Assembly: GCA_010031735.1 (NCBI GenBank)
Contig: RGZB01000008.1
Coordinates: 1-60,810, forward strand
Direction: 5' to 3'
Length of the DNA: 60,810 bases
DNA from: Pseudomonadota bacterium
Lineage (GTDB): Bacteria > Pseudomonadota > Alphaproteobacteria > Rickettsiales > RGZB01
This document shows, piece after piece, positions 1-8,196 of this stretch (position 1 is its first letter; each line of letters opens with the position of its first letter). The notes beneath the pieces are model-generated. The model searched no databases. It was not told the origin of the DNA and saw nothing but the letters and a program-made list of their open reading frames with translations. Both the position numbers and the translations under genes were made by a program.

Positions 1-103
1 CCACGACCGAATCGATCTCTTTGCCATTGAGTGGAAGTTTCTCGGGTCTGGCCAGCACCGTTACGACCGCATCGCGGTTTATATCTTTATTAAATCCATT
101 CAC
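1..103 (-). CDS. N-terminal fragment of a divergent gene, possibly serB
   Basis: An open frame of 34 codons runs off the left edge, reading leftward from a GTG at 103. The visible peptide contains DAVVTVLARPEKLPLNGKEI, which would fit the start of a small alpha/beta or ACT-like domain. In many alphaproteobacteria the gene divergent from miaA is serB (phosphoserine phosphatase), whose N-terminus is an ACT-like region; that synteny is the only reason for the suggestion. Only 17 bases separate this start from miaA. Neither the GTG start nor the identity can be confirmed from this fragment. Confidence 0.35.
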   Translation of the reverse strand, partial: MNGFNKDINRDAVVTVLARPEKLPLNGKEIDSVV

Positions 104-120
104 GTCGCTATACCTTAGCC

Positions 121-1032
121 ATGTCTCATACGGTGTTCATTATCGGAGGGCCTACCGCCAGTGGTAAATCCGCTCTGGCGATGCTTTTAGCCGAAAAAAT
201 TCCTGCTGTCATCATCAATGCAGACAGCATGCAGGTTTACCGCGAAATCCCCATCATCGGCGCCCATCCGACCCCTGAAGAGCAGAAAATCATTCCCCAC
301 CGCCTCTACAGCATCATGGGGGCGGAAGAACGCGGCAGTGTCAGCCGCTGGTGCGAACTTGCGAAGGCAGCTATCGAAGCGACCTTCAAGGCAGAAAAAG
401 TACCTGTACTCGTGGGTGGCACCGGCATGTACCTCCTGAGCCTGATGAAAGGTATTTCGGATATCCCGACCATGGATGATGAAATCCGCGACCAGGCACA
501 GGCCGAGCTTGATGCCATGGGACATGAGAAATTCCACGCACGCCTGGCGGAAAAAGACCCGGAAGCCGGTGAGCGCATCAAAATCGGCGATTCACAGCGC
601 CTGATCCGCGCATGGGGTGTTTACCTGCAAACCGGGATTGCACTCAGCACCTGGCATCAGAAAAAACTGGAACCTTATCTACCCCACGTTACCTATAAAG
701 GCATTTTCCTGAATCCGGGTCGCGAGGTGTTATACAAACGGTCGGATGCGCGCTTCCTCTCGATGTTAGAAAATGGCGCGATGGAAGAAGTCATATCCTT
801 ATGGGAACGTAAACTGGATCCTTCGCTACCGGCCATGCGTGCACATGGAGTGCCGGAACTGATCGAATATCTGGATGGCAGGACAACACGGGAAAAAGCC
901 GTGATCGATGCACAGACGCATACGCGTAACTATATCAAGCGCCAGCTGACGTGGCACCGCAATCAAATGCCGATGTTACCGGAATGTGGAACGCCGGAAG
1001 CAGCGCTCGAATTATTGTTGAAGAATACTTAG
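121..1032 (+). CDS. miaA: tRNA dimethylallyltransferase MiaA
   Basis: MiaA transfers a dimethylallyl group to N6 of A37 in tRNAs that read codons starting with U, the first step of ms2i6A formation. The 303-residue length is normal. The P-loop GPTASGKS is at residues 10-17, followed by the substrate motif DSMQVYR at 35-41 and GGTGMYL near residue 100, all hallmarks of the family. The C-terminal region contains the usual THTRNYIKRQLTWHRN segment. The gene ends convergently with the unknown leftward gene at 1029, and the two overlap by four bases. No terminator is visible between them. Confidence 0.95.
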   Translation: MSHTVFIIGGPTASGKSALAMLLAEKIPAVIINADSMQVYREIPIIGAHPTPEEQKIIPHRLYSIMGAEERGSVSRWCELAKAAIEATFKAEKVPVLVGGTGMYLLSLMKGISDIPTMDDEIRDQAQAELDAMGHEKFHARLAEKDPEAGERIKIGDSQRLIRAWGVYLQTGIALSTWHQKKLEPYLPHVTYKGIFLNPGREVLYKRSDARFLSMLENGAMEEVISLWERKLDPSLPAMRAHGVPELIEYLDGRTTREKAVIDAQTHTRNYIKRQLTWHRNQMPMLPECGTPEAALELLLKNT

Positions 1033-1967
1033 GCACCCAACAGTTTCGGATCGTCTTTCGCCTGCTTGCGTTTATCCTCCAAGGTCTTCGCCTTATCGCC
1101 GATCGCCTCTCGTGCAGCCGAAGCGGCCACTGCAGATAAATCGCGCGTGAAGAAACCAACCTCACCGAGTTTTTCGACCACTTCTGCCACCGAGCCCTCG
1201 ATATAGAGGCCACCCGAATGGGCCGGATTGGTGGTTTTATCGTTGGCACGGCGGAAGGCAACACCCACCTGCTCTAAGAAGTGCTCAATGCGTTCATAAT
1301 CCGATTCCGGGCCTACTACCTCTAAACGCGAACTGCCTTTCAGTGCCGTTTCTTTGATAGTGACTGGATACGCGGCCGCCAAAGAGCCAAATTTCACACC
1401 GATCGGACGTTCGTACCTACCGCCCAAATCATGCACCACCAATTGTACGTTCTTACCGAACAATTCCTGGCCATAGCCTTCTTTATTCAGCGCAGCAAAC
1501 ACCTTACGTTTGGTATCGGCACTTACGCCTGGCATGTGATCGAACACTTGGCATACATCTGCTTCTTTCGACACATCCAGTTTTCCGAGTGTGGTTGCCG
1601 CATCTTGCGCAGTAATGACATCTTTCAAGGCCATAGCTACCGTAATATTGCCGGCGACATTATGGAGCTTTTCCTTTGACTTATCTTTGCCGGTAATGGC
1701 CAGTGTCAGGCTAGTTGCGACCGTCGGGGTCGTATCACGTTCCACACCTGCGGCCTGCATGAATTTCTCTTCCTTGAAGGTATCATAACCTGCCTTCTTG
1801 TCTTTGAGATCGATAATAACTTTTGGCGGCTCGTATTTATCTTCTGGCAGACGCACCCGTAATTCAGCGGTCGTTTTCCCGCCAAACGTACCGTCCGTCT
1901 TGAATTCGATGTTGCTGCCGATAGACCTACCAGCGTCATCATTCAAAACTTTATAATTGACTGCCAT
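1029..1967 (-). CDS. Hypothetical protein, 312 aa, unrecognised
   Basis: I do not recognise this protein. It has no signal peptide or membrane segment and is rich in Lys, Glu, Asp and Thr, so it is probably cytosolic. The N-terminal half (roughly 1-110) looks beta-rich with alternating polar and hydrophobic residues. The middle contains a helical segment around residues 115-160, and the C-terminus (from about 285) is a charged Lys/Asp-rich helix. It is a monocistronic leftward gene. A TTAA-N7-TTAAC box lies about 45 bases upstream of the ATG, which suggests control by CtrA. The flgH operon terminator lies just upstream, so the gene is insulated from the flagellar operon. Confidence 0.75.
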   Translation of the reverse strand: MAVNYKVLNDDAGRSIGSNIEFKTDGTFGGKTTAELRVRLPEDKYEPPKVIIDLKDKKAGYDTFKEEKFMQAAGVERDTTPTVATSLTLAITGKDKSKEKLHNVAGNITVAMALKDVITAQDAATTLGKLDVSKEADVCQVFDHMPGVSADTKRKVFAALNKEGYGQELFGKNVQLVVHDLGGRYERPIGVKFGSLAAAYPVTIKETALKGSSRLEVVGPESDYERIEHFLEQVGVAFRRANDKTTNPAHSGGLYIEGSVAEVVEKLGEVGFFTRDLSAVAASAAREAIGDKAKTLEDKRKQAKDDPKLLGA

Positions 1968-2011
1968 ATATCACTCCCCGTTATCATCCAACCTTAGTAT
2001 GCCAGAGAATG

Positions 2012-2027
2012 GTTAAGGTTGTGTTAA
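2012..2027 (-). promoter_or_regulatory. CtrA-type box TTAA-N7-TTAAC
   Basis: Reading leftward the sequence is TTAACACAACCTTAAC, an exact match to the alphaproteobacterial CtrA consensus TTAA-N7-TTAAC. The second half continues as TTAACCAT, the known half-site form. It lies 45 bases before the start of the unknown 312-aa gene and is intergenic. The match is seen directly; binding by CtrA is inferred, and no ctrA gene is in the window. Confidence 0.5.
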
Positions 2028-2060
2028 TGGAAAAGCCTAACTAACCTTCTGTTTTACAAT

Positions 2061-2090
2061 AAAAAACCCCGCCTCTACATGAGGCGGGGC
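2061..2090 (-). terminator. Rho-independent terminator of the flgFGAH operon
   Basis: Perfect nine-base-pair GC-rich stem, CCCCGCCTC at 2067-2075 with GAGGCGGGG at 2081-2089 and a five-base loop. On the leftward strand it is followed by six Ts (2061-2066). It sits about 40 bases beyond the flgH stop. Confidence 0.88.
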
Positions 2091-2128
2091 TCCACAGGAT
2101 ATCTAAGTAACGGGAATGGGGAAGTTAC

Positions 2129-2902
2129 TTAGAACGGGGACAGGATGTCGATGATCTGCTGGCCTGCGCGCGGTGCCTGGATATCGGTCACATGACCGCG
2201 GCCACCATAAGAGACGCGCGCTTCCGCAAGCTGAGCGAGCTCGACAGTATTGAGGGGGCTGATGTCTTCCGGACGGATCACACCTTTCACGGTGAGTTCA
2301 CGGATCTCGAAATTCACCCGTACTTCTTGGCTACCGCTGATCGCCAGATTGCCGTTCGGCAATACCTGGGTGACGACGGCGGCAACCTCGGTTTCGATCT
2401 TCTCCTTACGCTCGATCTTACCTTCGCCTTTGGAATTGGTCTTGCTATCGATGCCGAGCAGCGCTTGGTTCTGCACTTCACGCGGGAGTGCATCGTTCAG
2501 TTTTTTCTGTAAGCCAAAGACTTTCGGGAAACCCACATCTTCGGATGCATCACGCTTACGCTCGGTTTTGTTATCGAGTTTCGCTTGATCGTCGATGGCG
2601 ACTTTCACGGTCAGGATATCGCCTTCCTTACGTGCACGTTGGTCGCGGAAGAAGGTACGGGAACCTTGGAACAGCGAGTTTGCCGTACGCTTCACCGGAG
2701 GTTCCGGCGGCGGAGAAGGCCAGGATATCTTATGGTATCCTTCTTTATCCATCGGATTCGTGGAATCTTCCATCGGCGGCGCTTCACCGACATGTTTCAG
2801 TTTATCGATCTGGCCCATCGTGCAGGCGCTGAGTGCTGAAGCGCAAACCCCTACGAGTGCCAATTTATACGTACGCTGTAAAATAGTGGATATGGTTAAC
2901 AT
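2129..2902 (-). CDS. flgH: Flagellar L-ring protein FlgH
   Basis: FlgH forms the outer-membrane L-ring through which the flagellar rod passes. The 257-residue protein starts with a lipoprotein signal ending in the lipobox LSAC, with the acylated Cys at residue 27. The family core follows: SLFQGSRTFFRDQRA, then DILTVKVAIDD, the NGNLAISGSQEVRVN segment and the near-terminal GRGHVTDIQ. It is the last gene of flgF-flgG-flgA-flgH, nine bases after flgA, and is followed by a strong terminator. Confidence 0.95.
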   Translation of the reverse strand: MLTISTILQRTYKLALVGVCASALSACTMGQIDKLKHVGEAPPMEDSTNPMDKEGYHKISWPSPPPEPPVKRTANSLFQGSRTFFRDQRARKEGDILTVKVAIDDQAKLDNKTERKRDASEDVGFPKVFGLQKKLNDALPREVQNQALLGIDSKTNSKGEGKIERKEKIETEVAAVVTQVLPNGNLAISGSQEVRVNFEIRELTVKGVIRPEDISPLNTVELAQLAEARVSYGGRGHVTDIQAPRAGQQIIDILSPF

Positions 2903-2910
2903 AACGCCTC

Positions 2911-3813
2911 CTACCTTGCAGCTGCGAGCTTGGGTGCCGCATCCTGCTGGTTGATTACGATTTCGCCAAGGCCGGTCACTTGGCCCTGTACGATGGATTC
3001 ACTCTTGGCATTCTTCACGCGGATGAGTTCGCCTTTGCTGCCGTCCGTCAATGCGACACCCGTGGTTTTGAGTTCCATGGTCGGGGTGCGGTAAATCATC
3101 GAAACCAGTTTACCTTTCTCCACCAGACGCTCACTCTCTACATCCGAAAGACGGATCGGCGTACCTTGGCGAATCATGCGCTTGGGTGTTTTGCCGATGA
3201 TGTCGGTTTCATTCATCGCGATTGAACCGCGCACACGTTTCGTGAGTGTTTTCTGCCAATCGATATCCTTCATCTGGATCACATCACCGGCACGCAGGCT
3301 GCGGTTCAGCACCGGGATCTCGCTCATTTCATCGTAACGGCCACGGATGATGATCTCTTTTGCCCCATCATTGCTCGCAGCAGCACCTGGCACCACCGCC
3401 TTACCGGTATTCGCGTCGATGGCACCCGGATCGTCGATCGTTGCTGGGAGCGCGGAGTCTTGGGTTTTGATCACTGCTTCAAAGCGATTGCTTTGTGCGA
3501 CGACATCCATTTTCTCGATATAGACCGGCGCGGTGATCTTGAATTTATCCATGCGGTTGATCGAAACGGATTGTTCGCCCGGCGCATTCGCCATGGCGTG
3601 ATCGATGGTGATATCCCCGTCGACACCTTGCTCATGGATGGCATCCACCAACGCTTCTTTAATGTCCATCAGCAGGAAACTCTTCGGACCTTGCTCTTCC
3701 GCGGTTGCCTGCAGCTTCGGCGCACCTGCTGCACTCACGTCTTTACCTGCAGCGAGGGCATTTCCCGAAAGCCCCAGAAGCATCAGACATACAATCGTTA
3801 ATTGCTTTCCCAT
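2911..3813 (-). CDS. flgA: Flagellar P-ring assembly chaperone FlgA
   Basis: FlgA is a periplasmic chaperone that helps FlgI assemble the P-ring. The protein begins with a Sec signal peptide (cleavage likely after LAA near residue 22). It has a variable N-terminal region and then the SAF-type domain starting near residue 165 (EIPVLNRSLRAGDVIQ). The C-terminal half contains the family pattern RMIRQGTPIRLSDV, then LVSMIYRTPTMELKT and KGELIRVKNAKS. At 300 residues it is longer than enterobacterial FlgA because of the extended N-terminal region. It lies between flgG and flgH; flgI is not in the window. Confidence 0.9.
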   Translation of the reverse strand: MGKQLTIVCLMLLGLSGNALAAGKDVSAAGAPKLQATAEEQGPKSFLLMDIKEALVDAIHEQGVDGDITIDHAMANAPGEQSVSINRMDKFKITAPVYIEKMDVVAQSNRFEAVIKTQDSALPATIDDPGAIDANTGKAVVPGAAASNDGAKEIIIRGRYDEMSEIPVLNRSLRAGDVIQMKDIDWQKTLTKRVRGSIAMNETDIIGKTPKRMIRQGTPIRLSDVESERLVEKGKLVSMIYRTPTMELKTTGVALTDGSKGELIRVKNAKSESIVQGQVTGLGEIVINQQDAAPKLAAAR

Positions 3814-3832
3814 ACCTGTTCCCCTGTTTTCC

Positions 3833-4618
3833 TTAACTCAGTTGGCTGACGGTTTTCTGCATTTCATCGCCCGAACGGATGACGTTCGAATTCAGTTCGT
3901 AATTCCGTTGTGCGGTGATGAGCGAGGTGATCTCGTTCACCGCATCGACGTTCGATGCTTCCAAGAAACGCTGACGGAGCGAGCCGAAACCCGGATCACC
4001 ACCAAAGCCCTGAACCGCAGGACCCGAAGCCTGTGTTTCTAAGAAGAGGTTGTTACCGATCGCCTGCAGGCCCGATTCGTTCACGAACACCGCCATATCG
4101 AGCTGACCCAGAAGCTGCGGGTTCACCTGGTTGTCGATGGTCGCATAGACTTGGCCTTGCTCGTTGATCGTGACGTCGGTCGCATCCTGCGGAATCGTGA
4201 TTGCCGGAGAGACTTCGTAGCCTTCCGCGGTCACGATAAGGCCATCCTGGTTACGCTGGAATGTACCTGCACGGGTATACGCCGTATCGTTATTTGGCAG
4301 GGTGACCAAGAAATAACCACGACCATTCACGGCGATATCGAGTGAGTTGCCGGTTTGTTGCAGCGGACCTTGTTCGTTGATGCGGTAGGTGCCTGCCGGG
4401 CGCACACCGAGGCCGAGCTGGATACCCGTCGGGACGACCGTATCCGCCGAAGAAGAGGAAACACCCACACGTGTTTGGTTTTGATAGAGCAAATCGGAGA
4501 ACTCCGCACGCTGGCGTTTGAAGCCGGTGGTGCTTAAGTTCGCGATGTTGTTCGAGATGACCTCAACGTTTAACTGCTGGGCAAGCATCCCGGATGCTGC
4601 GATGGTTAGTGCTCTCAT
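3833..4618 (-). CDS. flgG: Flagellar distal rod protein FlgG
   Basis: FlgG builds the distal rod of the basal body. The 261-residue length is typical. The N-terminal rod signature MRALTIAASGMLAQQ, followed by NVEVISNNIANLSTTGFK, and the C-terminal ITSLITAQRNYELNS helix are those of FlgG. The central domain carries GRGYFLVTLPN and GTFQRNQDG. It follows flgF by 24 bases in the same transcription unit. Confidence 0.97.
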   Translation of the reverse strand: MRALTIAASGMLAQQLNVEVISNNIANLSTTGFKRQRAEFSDLLYQNQTRVGVSSSSADTVVPTGIQLGLGVRPAGTYRINEQGPLQQTGNSLDIAVNGRGYFLVTLPNNDTAYTRAGTFQRNQDGLIVTAEGYEVSPAITIPQDATDVTINEQGQVYATIDNQVNPQLLGQLDMAVFVNESGLQAIGNNLFLETQASGPAVQGFGGDPGFGSLRQRFLEASNVDAVNEITSLITAQRNYELNSNVIRSGDEMQKTVSQLS

Positions 4619-4642
4619 GGGTGGTCTCCTTCGTGTGTTGGT

Positions 4643-5371
4643 CTACTGTTGTCTGGTTAAGGTGGTGATGGATTTGATTTGCAGGTCGTGTACATCCGAC
4701 ATCAGTTTCGCAGTCGAAGTCACCGAACGCTCGACTTGCATCATGCGCGTCAGTTCGACTACCGGCTGTACGTTCGATTTCTCCAGTACACCTTGTGCAA
4801 CGCGCGATTCTTCATCGAGTTGCCCCGGCGTGGATGCGGTGTAAAAGCCATTACCGAATTTTTTAAGCAATTGCGGGTTATCGAAACGGAATATCGCGAA
4901 CTTTCCGCGTTCACCGTTATCCGCATTCGACGTGACCGTGCCATCCTCATGCACCGTGATATCCGTGTCCGTATCTTGCAGCGTGATCGCTTGACCACCC
5001 TCGCCCTGCACTTCGTAACCTTCCGGCGTCAGAATACGGCCATCATCACCGCGCGTAAAATTGCCCGCGCGCGTGTAACGTATGCCGAGCGGTGTATTCA
5101 CCGCAAAATATCCCTCACCATTAATAGCGACATCGAGTTGGCGACCCGTGGTGGTCATTGCACCTTGCGCGGTATTGGTGGTCGTGGAGATATCTTGCAC
5201 CCACGCACCCTTACTACCCGAAGCATTGAGCTTGTAGTTATAGGGGTTGAAGACCATCGACTGCGCGCGATAGCCGGTGGTATCCGCGTTAGCGATATTG
5301 TTCGCAATCACATCCATGTTGCGGAACGCTGTCGTTTGGCGGGAGAGAGATATGTAAGTCGTATTGTCCAT
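4643..5371 (-). CDS. flgF: Flagellar proximal rod protein FlgF
   Basis: FlgF is a proximal rod subunit and a paralogue of FlgG. The 242-residue protein starts MDNTTYISLSRQTTAFR and has the rod/hook N-terminal motif ANNIANADTTGYR and the C-terminal helix ELTRMMQVERSVTS. It is the first gene of the leftward flgF-flgG-flgA-flgH operon. Its start is about 60 bases downstream of a consensus sigma-54 promoter at 5433-5448, so the whole operon is probably a late, RpoN-dependent flagellar unit. Confidence 0.95.
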   Translation of the reverse strand: MDNTTYISLSRQTTAFRNMDVIANNIANADTTGYRAQSMVFNPYNYKLNASGSKGAWVQDISTTTNTAQGAMTTTGRQLDVAINGEGYFAVNTPLGIRYTRAGNFTRGDDGRILTPEGYEVQGEGGQAITLQDTDTDITVHEDGTVTSNADNGERGKFAIFRFDNPQLLKKFGNGFYTASTPGQLDEESRVAQGVLEKSNVQPVVELTRMMQVERSVTSTAKLMSDVHDLQIKSITTLTRQQ

Positions 5372-5432
5372 TGTATTTCCCCTAATCAGTTATCCTGTAT
5401 TCGCTACCTGTTCCCTCAGGCCACTATTGATT

Positions 5433-5448
5433 TGCAAGGAGCGTGCCA
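5433..5448 (-). promoter_or_regulatory. Sigma-54 promoter of flgFGAH
   Basis: Read leftward the site is TGGCACGCTCCTTGCA, which matches the sigma-54 consensus TGGCACG-N4-TTGCA at every conserved base, with GG and GC ten bases apart. It is intergenic, oriented toward flgF, and would start transcription about 50 bases before the flgF ATG. Inverted repeats 45-140 bases further upstream are suitable sites for an enhancer-binding protein. Confidence 0.82.
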
Positions 5449-5781
5449 ATTTAGTGATTTTCTATAATATTAAGGTAAATCAATTAGTTAAAAAGATAGG
5501 ACGGTATCTTTCCGACGATATCGCACCAGCCAAAGCCATGACATTTTTTGCCGATAGGAAATTTTTACCGGGTCGATTCGTGTCCTATCGCCGGAAAGCC
5601 GCGAGAATCTTGCCCCATCACCTTACTGTGACGGAAAAATCATGGCCCTTGCGCATTTCGCGATCGACCCGGCATCACCATAAGTATTTAGTGGATATTC
5701 CAAACTGACTTACTATATATTGTGTGTAATGTGCCCATACCCCGCGATAGGGATGGCATTTCAGAATAAAAAAGGTGAATT
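5449..5781. other. Divergent flgF/fliL regulatory region with inverted repeats
   Basis: No gene is visible in the 410 bases between flgF and fliL. Beyond the sigma-54 site it holds several inverted repeats: AAAGATA/TATCTTT with a six-base spacer (5492-5511), CGATAGGA/TCCTATCG (5552-5559 and 5583-5590), and CCGGGTCGAT/ATCGACCCGG (5568-5577 and 5663-5672). The repeats could be activator sites for the leftward sigma-54 promoter or could control fliL. I see no convincing promoter for fliL; an AT-rich stretch near 5715-5735 is the best candidate. Confidence 0.5.
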
Positions 5782-6450
5782 ATGGCCGATAAAAAAGAAA
5801 AAAAAGCCGAAGAAAAACAAGAGAAGAAGGACGCCGAAAAGCCTGAAAAAGAGGCCAAAAAAGGCAAAGGTGATGCCGCCGATACCGGTGAGAAAAAAGA
5901 AGGCGAAGCAGCAGAAGGTGCTGAAGGAGCCGAGGGTGCTGAAGGCGAAGGCGGCGGTAAAGCGGCGCGTAAAAAGAAACTCATCATTGCAGCGGCAGGG
6001 GTAGTTCTACTCCTCGTCGGTGGCCTGGGTGCTGCATTTGTAGCCGGCGCATTCAAACATAAAAGTGCGGAAGCAGCAGATGGTGCAGAAGCCGGTGCGG
6101 AAGGTGCTGAACACGGTGATGGTAAAGGTAGCCCTGCGGTGCCGCAGATCAGCTATCTCGACATGGAGGAATTCCTGGTTAACCTGAATACCGGCGGCAA
6201 ACAGAACAGCTTCCTGAAGATGAAGGTGACGCTTGAACTCCCGAGTCCAGCAGAAAAGGCCGTGGTAGAAACCCAGATGCCGCGGGTCAGGGACAGCTTC
6301 CAGATCTATCTCCGCGAACTGCGTGCAAACGACCTGCAAGGTGCAGGTGGTATGCAGCGCCTGCGTGAAGAATTACTGCTACGTGTGAATAAGATCATTT
6401 ACCCGGCAAAAGTCAGTGACATTTTGTTCAAAGAGATTATCGTTCAGTAA
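5782..6450 (+). CDS. fliL: Flagellar basal-body-associated protein FliL
   Basis: FliL is an inner-membrane protein that surrounds the stator and supports motor torque. The 222-residue protein has a long charged Lys/Glu/Ala-rich cytoplasmic N-terminus (about 1-70), one membrane segment (about 73-92), a Gly/Ala/Glu linker, and the periplasmic FliL domain with YLDMEEFLVNLN and FLKMKVTLEL. The domain ends in the usual KIIYPAKVSDILFKEIIVQ. The N-terminus is longer and more charged than in most FliL. It is followed by fliM after 20 bases. Confidence 0.92.
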   Translation: MADKKEKKAEEKQEKKDAEKPEKEAKKGKGDAADTGEKKEGEAAEGAEGAEGAEGEGGGKAARKKKLIIAAAGVVLLLVGGLGAAFVAGAFKHKSAEAADGAEAGAEGAEHGDGKGSPAVPQISYLDMEEFLVNLNTGGKQNSFLKMKVTLELPSPAEKAVVETQMPRVRDSFQIYLRELRANDLQGAGGMQRLREELLLRVNKIIYPAKVSDILFKEIIVQ

Positions 6451-6470
6451 TAGGCAACTGGTAAGTTCGT

Positions 6471-7547
6471 ATGGCTGAGGAACAAAAAACCCCCGCGTCA
6501 GGAGACGCAGCAAAAGACGAAGCTGCGATGGCAGCGGAGTGGGCTGCTGCCGCTGAAGGCGGTGGTGGCTCGCCTGCGGCTGAAAACAAAACCCTGAGTC
6601 AGGACGAGATTGATAGTCTCTTAGGTTTTGGCGGCGGCGGTGCGGGCAGCAAAACCGGCATCCGTGCACTGCTTGATCGCGCCCTGCTTTCTTACGAACG
6701 CCTGCCAATGCTCGAGGTCGTATTCGACCGCTTCGTGCGCACGCTGTCGACCAGCCTTCGTAACTTCACCTCGGACAACGTGGATATCGTCATCGATTCC
6801 ATTACCTCGATGCGCTTCGAAGATTACATGAACTCGGTGGAACTGCCCTGCCTGCTTAGTATTTTTCAGGCAGTCGAGTGGGAAAACTATGGCCTTATCA
6901 CCATCAACAGCTCCCTTACCTACTCGATGGTGGACGTGCTGCTGGGTGGCGGCCGCGTGAACCATCCCGTGAAGGTGGAAGGCCGCCCCTTCACCACCAT
7001 CGAACAAGATATCGTGAAAAGCCTGGCGACCCTGATGCTGGATGATATGTCGAGCTCGTTCAACCCGCTGACGCCGATCACCTTCCGCCTGGAACGTATC
7101 GAGACCAACCCACGCTTTGCGACGATCACCCGGCCTTCGAACGCCGTCATCGTCGTGACCTTGAAGATCGATATGGAAGGCAAAGGCGGACGTGCGGACA
7201 TCCTGATCCCTTACGCCACACTCGAGCCGGTGAAAGAGCTCTTAGTGCAGCTGTTCGCGGGTGAAAGCTTCGGTGATTCCTCTTGGGAAGACTTCTTCTT
7301 TAAGGAGATCCGCAGCATGATCGTCGATATCGAGGCCGTATGGCCGGAAAAGGCTGTCACCTTGAAGGATATCGCCAACTTGACGGTCGGTAGCACAATC
7401 ATGCTTGATAATAGCCCAGAAGACCCTATCCTGCTCCGCTGTAAGGGCATCGATATGCTCTCGGGGAAAATCGGCAGCGTGGACAGTAGCGTGGCAGTAC
7501 AGGTTTCAGAAGTAATCAACAAAGTGCAGGAAGAGGATCTGGTATGA
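6471..7547 (+). CDS. fliM: Flagellar motor switch protein FliM
   Basis: FliM is the C-ring protein that binds phospho-CheY and transmits the signal to the rotor. The protein contains LSQDEIDSLLGF around residues 42-53, the CheY-binding segment. This is preceded by an unusual 40-residue Ala/Glu/Gly-rich extension, whereas in most FliM the motif is at the extreme N-terminus. The central domain (SYERLPMLEVVFDRFVR, GRVNHPVKVEGRPF) and the C-terminal SpoA domain (from about 285) are intact. The stop overlaps the next start as ATGA, so the following gene is translationally coupled. Confidence 0.95.
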   Translation: MAEEQKTPASGDAAKDEAAMAAEWAAAAEGGGGSPAAENKTLSQDEIDSLLGFGGGGAGSKTGIRALLDRALLSYERLPMLEVVFDRFVRTLSTSLRNFTSDNVDIVIDSITSMRFEDYMNSVELPCLLSIFQAVEWENYGLITINSSLTYSMVDVLLGGGRVNHPVKVEGRPFTTIEQDIVKSLATLMLDDMSSSFNPLTPITFRLERIETNPRFATITRPSNAVIVVTLKIDMEGKGGRADILIPYATLEPVKELLVQLFAGESFGDSSWEDFFFKEIRSMIVDIEAVWPEKAVTLKDIANLTVGSTIMLDNSPEDPILLRCKGIDMLSGKIGSVDSSVAVQVSEVINKVQEEDLV

Positions 7548-8194
7548 TTCTCGATGCACTGCTTGCATGCTTATTGCTGGCCACCATCGGCTATAGCTGG
7601 AAACTGAGCCGTAAAGTCTCCGCCATCAACGATAGCCGTAAAGAACTCGAGAATTTCATTAAGGAATTCAATACCGCGATCTCGCGCGCCGAAGTCAGCA
7701 TCGCGACATTGCGCACGTTAAGCAGCGACACGGATGTTTCCTTGAAAAGCCACATCGAGAAAGCACGCTTCCTCACGAACGACCTCGCTTTCTTTACGTA
7801 TAAAGGTAACTCGGTCGCAAACCGCCTAGAAAGCCGTATCTCGGAATCCCGTATGGTCGATCCGGACCCAATGGGCCTTAAAAGCGGAAAAACAGCCGCT
7901 GAACCCGATGATGCTGCGAAAAGCGCTGTCTGGAAATTCCCGGAGAAGCCGGCACAACCCATAAAGAAATCCAGTGAAATGAGCCCTTCTAAGAAGCAGG
8001 CGCTCGATAGCGCGCTCGCACTGCTTGCCAAGCGCAAAAAACCAGAAGTGGATGCCCCGCGTGAAGAAAAGAAAATCATCCCCGGCGTGACCCAAAGGCC
8101 AGCAGCGGCAAAACCCGCTGATACAAAAGGCGATATCGTGAATGTACGCCAATCGGTCGATTCACTCCGCACCTCGCTTGAGATGAAATCCTGA
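7544..8194 (+). CDS. DUF6468-like flagellar-locus membrane protein
   Basis: A 216-residue protein with one N-terminal membrane segment (residues 1-19) followed by a long amphipathic coiled coil (about 25-110, including SRKELENFIKEFNTAISRAE) and a disordered, charged C-terminus. It matches what I recall of DUF6468, a protein found between fliM and motE in Rhodospirillales flagellar clusters; its function is not established. It is translationally coupled to fliM and sits two bases before the motE-like gene, so a role at the motor or stator is likely. The family assignment is from memory. Confidence 0.75.
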   Translation: MILDALLACLLLATIGYSWKLSRKVSAINDSRKELENFIKEFNTAISRAEVSIATLRTLSSDTDVSLKSHIEKARFLTNDLAFFTYKGNSVANRLESRISESRMVDPDPMGLKSGKTAAEPDDAAKSAVWKFPEKPAQPIKKSSEMSPSKKQALDSALALLAKRKKPEVDAPREEKKIIPGVTQRPAAAKPADTKGDIVNVRQSVDSLRTSLEMKS

Positions 8195-8196
8195 TC

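Noticed and set aside
4679-5467. Rightward open frame opposite flgF
   Set aside because: Arg/His-rich shadow frame; flgF has complete rod-protein motifs and a sigma-54 promoter lies on the other strand.
5463-5468. TATAAT upstream of fliL
   Set aside because: No -35 hexamer at 16-18 bases on either strand, and it is over 300 bases from fliL.
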